Below, one piece after another: positions 61,859 to 64,000 of a stretch of 64,000 nt of DNA. The stretch comes from Mycobacterium heidelbergense (GTDB taxonomy: Bacteria > Actinomycetota > Actinomycetes > Mycobacteriales > Mycobacteriaceae): positions 3,720,001-3,784,000 of the forward strand of contig NZ_AP022615.1 in the NCBI RefSeq assembly GCF_010730745.1. The letters run 5' to 3'. How positions within the stretch are numbered: position 1 is the stretch's first letter; each line of letters opens with the position of its first letter. The notes below the pieces were generated by a model. It was given only the letters and a program-made list of their open reading frames with translations. It searched no databases and was not told the origin of the DNA. The position numbers were made by a program, and so were the translations under genes.

Positions 61859-64000
61859 TTGACGGCTGTCGAAGCAACGGACCCGGTACCGGACACCGAG
61901 ACCGCGCCGGCCTCCAAGGCCCGCAGGCGCATGCGGCGGCCGCTGCCGTGGAACCGCTTCCGGTTCGGCATCCAGTCCAAGATCCTGGTGGCAATGCTGC
62001 TTTCGAGCATCCTGGGCGTGGCGGTGATCGGTCTCATCGGGGCTTTATCCGGCCGCAGCGCGCTGCAGCAGGTCGAGTCCGAGCGGTTGATCGAGTTGCG
62101 CGAGTCGCAGCGGCAGCAGGTGCAGGCGATGTTCCGGGAGGTGACGAATTCGCTGATCGTCTACAGCGGCGGATTCAGCGTCGTCGAGGCTACGGCGGCG
62201 CTCACCGCGGGCTTCAACCAATTGGCCAACGCGACGATCAGCGCCGCCCAACAGCAGGCGCTTGTCAACTACTACGACACCCAGATGATCAAACCGATCA
62301 AACAGATGACCGGTGACGCGATCGACATCAACGCCGTCTTGCCGAGTTCCAACGCGCAGAAGTACCTTCAGGCGTACTACACGGCGTCGCCCAGGTCGGG
62401 CACCGACTCGCTGCCCGTCGAGGAGGCCGACGATGGTAGCGCGTGGTCGGCGGCCAACGCGCGCTTCGATTTCTATATGCGCAGCATCGTCACCCGATTC
62501 GACTATCGGGACGCCCTGCTGCTCGACATGCAGGGCAACGTCGTTTACTCCGTGATGAAGGGCCCCGACCTGGGGACCAACATCTTCACCGGTCCGTATC
62601 GGGAATCGAAGCTGCGGGACGCGTACCAAAAAGCGCTGCGCTCCAACGACGTAGAGTTCGTCTGGATCACCGACTTTCAGCCGTACCAGCCGCAGCTCGA
62701 CGCCCCCACGGCGTGGGTGGTGTCGCCCGTCGGCATGAACGGCAAGATCGACGGTGTCATGGCCTTGCCGCTGCCGATCGTGAAGATCAACAGGATCATG
62801 ACCGCCAACAAACAGTGGGAAGCCGCCGGCATGGGCACGTCCACCGAGACGTATCTGGCGGGCGCCGACGATTTGATGCGTTCCGATTCACGGCTTTTCG
62901 TGGAGGACCCGAAGGAATACCGGCGCGAGGCCATCAACGCCGGCACTCCACCCGACGTCGTGGAGAAGGCGATCCGGTTGGGTGGCACGACGCTGGTGCA
63001 GCCGGTCGCGACCGCGGGCCTGCGCGCCGCCCAGCGCGGGGAGACCGGGGTCGTCGGCGCCACCGACTACACCGGCCATCGGGAATTGGAAGCCTACGCC
63101 CCGTTGGACATTCCCAACTCCGACCTGCACTGGTCGATTCTGGCGACGCGGGACGACTCCGATGCTTTTGCGCGGCTGGGCAGGTTCAGTAAGACGCTCG
63201 TCATCGCGGTCACGGCGATGGTCTTCGCCATCTGCGTGGCCTCGATGATCATCGCTCAGGCCGCGATGCGGCCGGTCCGACGCCTTGAGGAGGGCACCCG
63301 CAAGATCAGCTCCGGCGACTACGACATCAACATTCCGGTGCTGACGCGCGATGAAATAGGGGATCTCACCGCGGCTTTCAACGAGATGAGCCGGAATCTC
63401 GCGATCAAGGAAGAGCTGCTCAACGAGCAGCGCAGCGAGAACAATCGGCTGCTGCTGGCGCTGATGCCCGAGCCCATCGTCCGGCGGTACCGCGAGGGTG
63501 AGGCGACCATCGCGCAGAAACACCAGGACGTCACCATCATCTTCGCCGACATCGTCGGTCTCGACGAGATTTCCAACGATCTTCCGGGCGATGAATTGGT
63601 CGGCATAGTCGACGAATTATTCCGGCAGTTTGATTCGGCGGCCGAAACCCTTGGCGTCGAACGGATTCGCACGTTCCATAACGGCTACCTGGCCAGTTGC
63701 GGGGTCATCACTCCGCGATTGGACAGCATTCACCGAAGCGTCGAGTTCGCCCTCGAAATGCGTCGCATCATCGACCGGTTCAACAGCGAGACCGGTCACG
63801 AGCTGGGCCTCCGGGTCGGCATCAACACCGGCAACGTCATCAGTGGGCTGGTGGGCAGGTCGAGCCTCGTCTACGACATGTGGGGCGGCGCGGTGAGCCT
63901 GGCCTACCAAATGCACAGCGGCGCACCGCAGCCCGGCATCTATGTCAGCTCTCAGGTGTACGAAGCGATGCGCGACGCGCGGCAGTTCACATCCGCCGGC
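61859..64000 (+). CDS. Membrane class III adenylate/guanylate cyclase-like protein, 3' end beyond the window
   Basis: At least 714 codons, still open at the right edge. A basic N-terminus leads to a membrane helix near 50-67 (LLSSILGVAVIGLIGAL), a long extracytoplasmic CACHE-like sensor (about 70-440), a second helix near 448-468 (VIAVTAMVFAICVASMIIA), a HAMP linker and a cyclase domain from about 560. The first metal Asp is kept (IIFADIVG), but ERIRTFHNGYLA replaces the usual EKIKTIGDAYMA and GGAVSLAYQM replaces a GDTVNVAARM-like segment. So the substrate Lys is Arg, the second metal Asp is Asn, and the transition-state Asn and Arg are Ser and Gln. The TTG start 61859 has AAAGGAA upstream. 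Corresponds to Rv2435c. Confidence 0.88.
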   Translation, partial: MTAVEATDPVPDTETAPASKARRRMRRPLPWNRFRFGIQSKILVAMLLSSILGVAVIGLIGALSGRSALQQVESERLIELRESQRQQVQAMFREVTNSLIVYSGGFSVVEATAALTAGFNQLANATISAAQQQALVNYYDTQMIKPIKQMTGDAIDINAVLPSSNAQKYLQAYYTASPRSGTDSLPVEEADDGSAWSAANARFDFYMRSIVTRFDYRDALLLDMQGNVVYSVMKGPDLGTNIFTGPYRESKLRDAYQKALRSNDVEFVWITDFQPYQPQLDAPTAWVVSPVGMNGKIDGVMALPLPIVKINRIMTANKQWEAAGMGTSTETYLAGADDLMRSDSRLFVEDPKEYRREAINAGTPPDVVEKAIRLGGTTLVQPVATAGLRAAQRGETGVVGATDYTGHRELEAYAPLDIPNSDLHWSILATRDDSDAFARLGRFSKTLVIAVTAMVFAICVASMIIAQAAMRPVRRLEEGTRKISSGDYDINIPVLTRDEIGDLTAAFNEMSRNLAIKEELLNEQRSENNRLLLALMPEPIVRRYREGEATIAQKHQDVTIIFADIVGLDEISNDLPGDELVGIVDELFRQFDSAAETLGVERIRTFHNGYLASCGVITPRLDSIHRSVEFALEMRRIIDRFNSETGHELGLRVGINTGNVISGLVGRSSLVYDMWGGAVSLAYQMHSGAPQPGIYVSSQVYEAMRDARQFTSAG

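Overview
The window looks like chromosome of a slow-growing non-tuberculous Mycobacterium, possibly of the M. avium complex. The evidence is high GC with strong GC3, GTG and TTG starts, many leaderless promoters, and gene order. From position 1922 to the right edge the genes follow, in mirror orientation, the M. tuberculosis H37Rv block I recall as Rv2485c (lipQ) down to Rv2435c (a class III cyclase). There is no IS6110. Several genes are present that I do not recall at this place in H37Rv. Species was not determined, and Rv numbers are from memory.

Left edge (1-1740): an accessory, lower-GC strip. It holds the 5' part of an uncharacterised minus-strand gene (PD-(D/E)XK-like domain followed by a winged-helix start) that runs off the window, a 46-bp palindrome overlapping its predicted leaderless promoter, and a relaxase fragment joined to a tyrosine-integrase tail beside tRNA-Arg(TCT). 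This reads as the scar of an integrated conjugative element.

1922-10815: lipid module. An esterase (lipQ), a WS/DGAT-type acyltransferase, a HAD-PlsC fusion and plsB2 come in order, the last three with overlapping stop and start codons, followed by a CopD/CtaG membrane protein. 10841-19222: two DnaA-type boxes, an SSB paralogue, the ABC-F factor EttA, the large NAD-glutamate dehydrogenase, a hotdog thioesterase and a conserved unknown. 19267-22336 (minus strand): a low-GC FAD oxidoreductase, alpha-glucosidase and truncated haemoglobin GlbO. 22491-30227: HNH protein, small membrane protein, DUF5130-like protein, PepN, a SigH-type promoter with mycothiol-dependent nitroreductase, RpiB, Nei glycosylase, LipP, and two tRNAs.

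30275-39686: protein quality control (trigger factor, ClpP1, ClpP2, ClpX) with a ClgR-type box, homocysteine methyltransferase, then KorA-KorB and MobA. 39687-43878: a long AT-richer intergenic region, a structured leader and rpfE, a saccharopine-dehydrogenase-like reductase, a DUF937 protein and a bulb-lectin/LysM protein. 43970-55379: valS-folC-DUF4233-ndk, rne, rplU-rpmA, obg-proB. 55470-58093: a tetR/P450/isochorismatase-like insert with a full operator but a P450 broken by an amber codon. 58152-64000: nadE, a methyltransferase-like membrane protein, rbsK and a CACHE-HAMP-cyclase that runs off the right edge.

Main points for follow-up: a family of about 64-bp palindromes at the ends of convergent genes, the structured rpfE leader, the tetR/P450 operator, the hidden gene at the left edge, and the degenerate cyclase active site.
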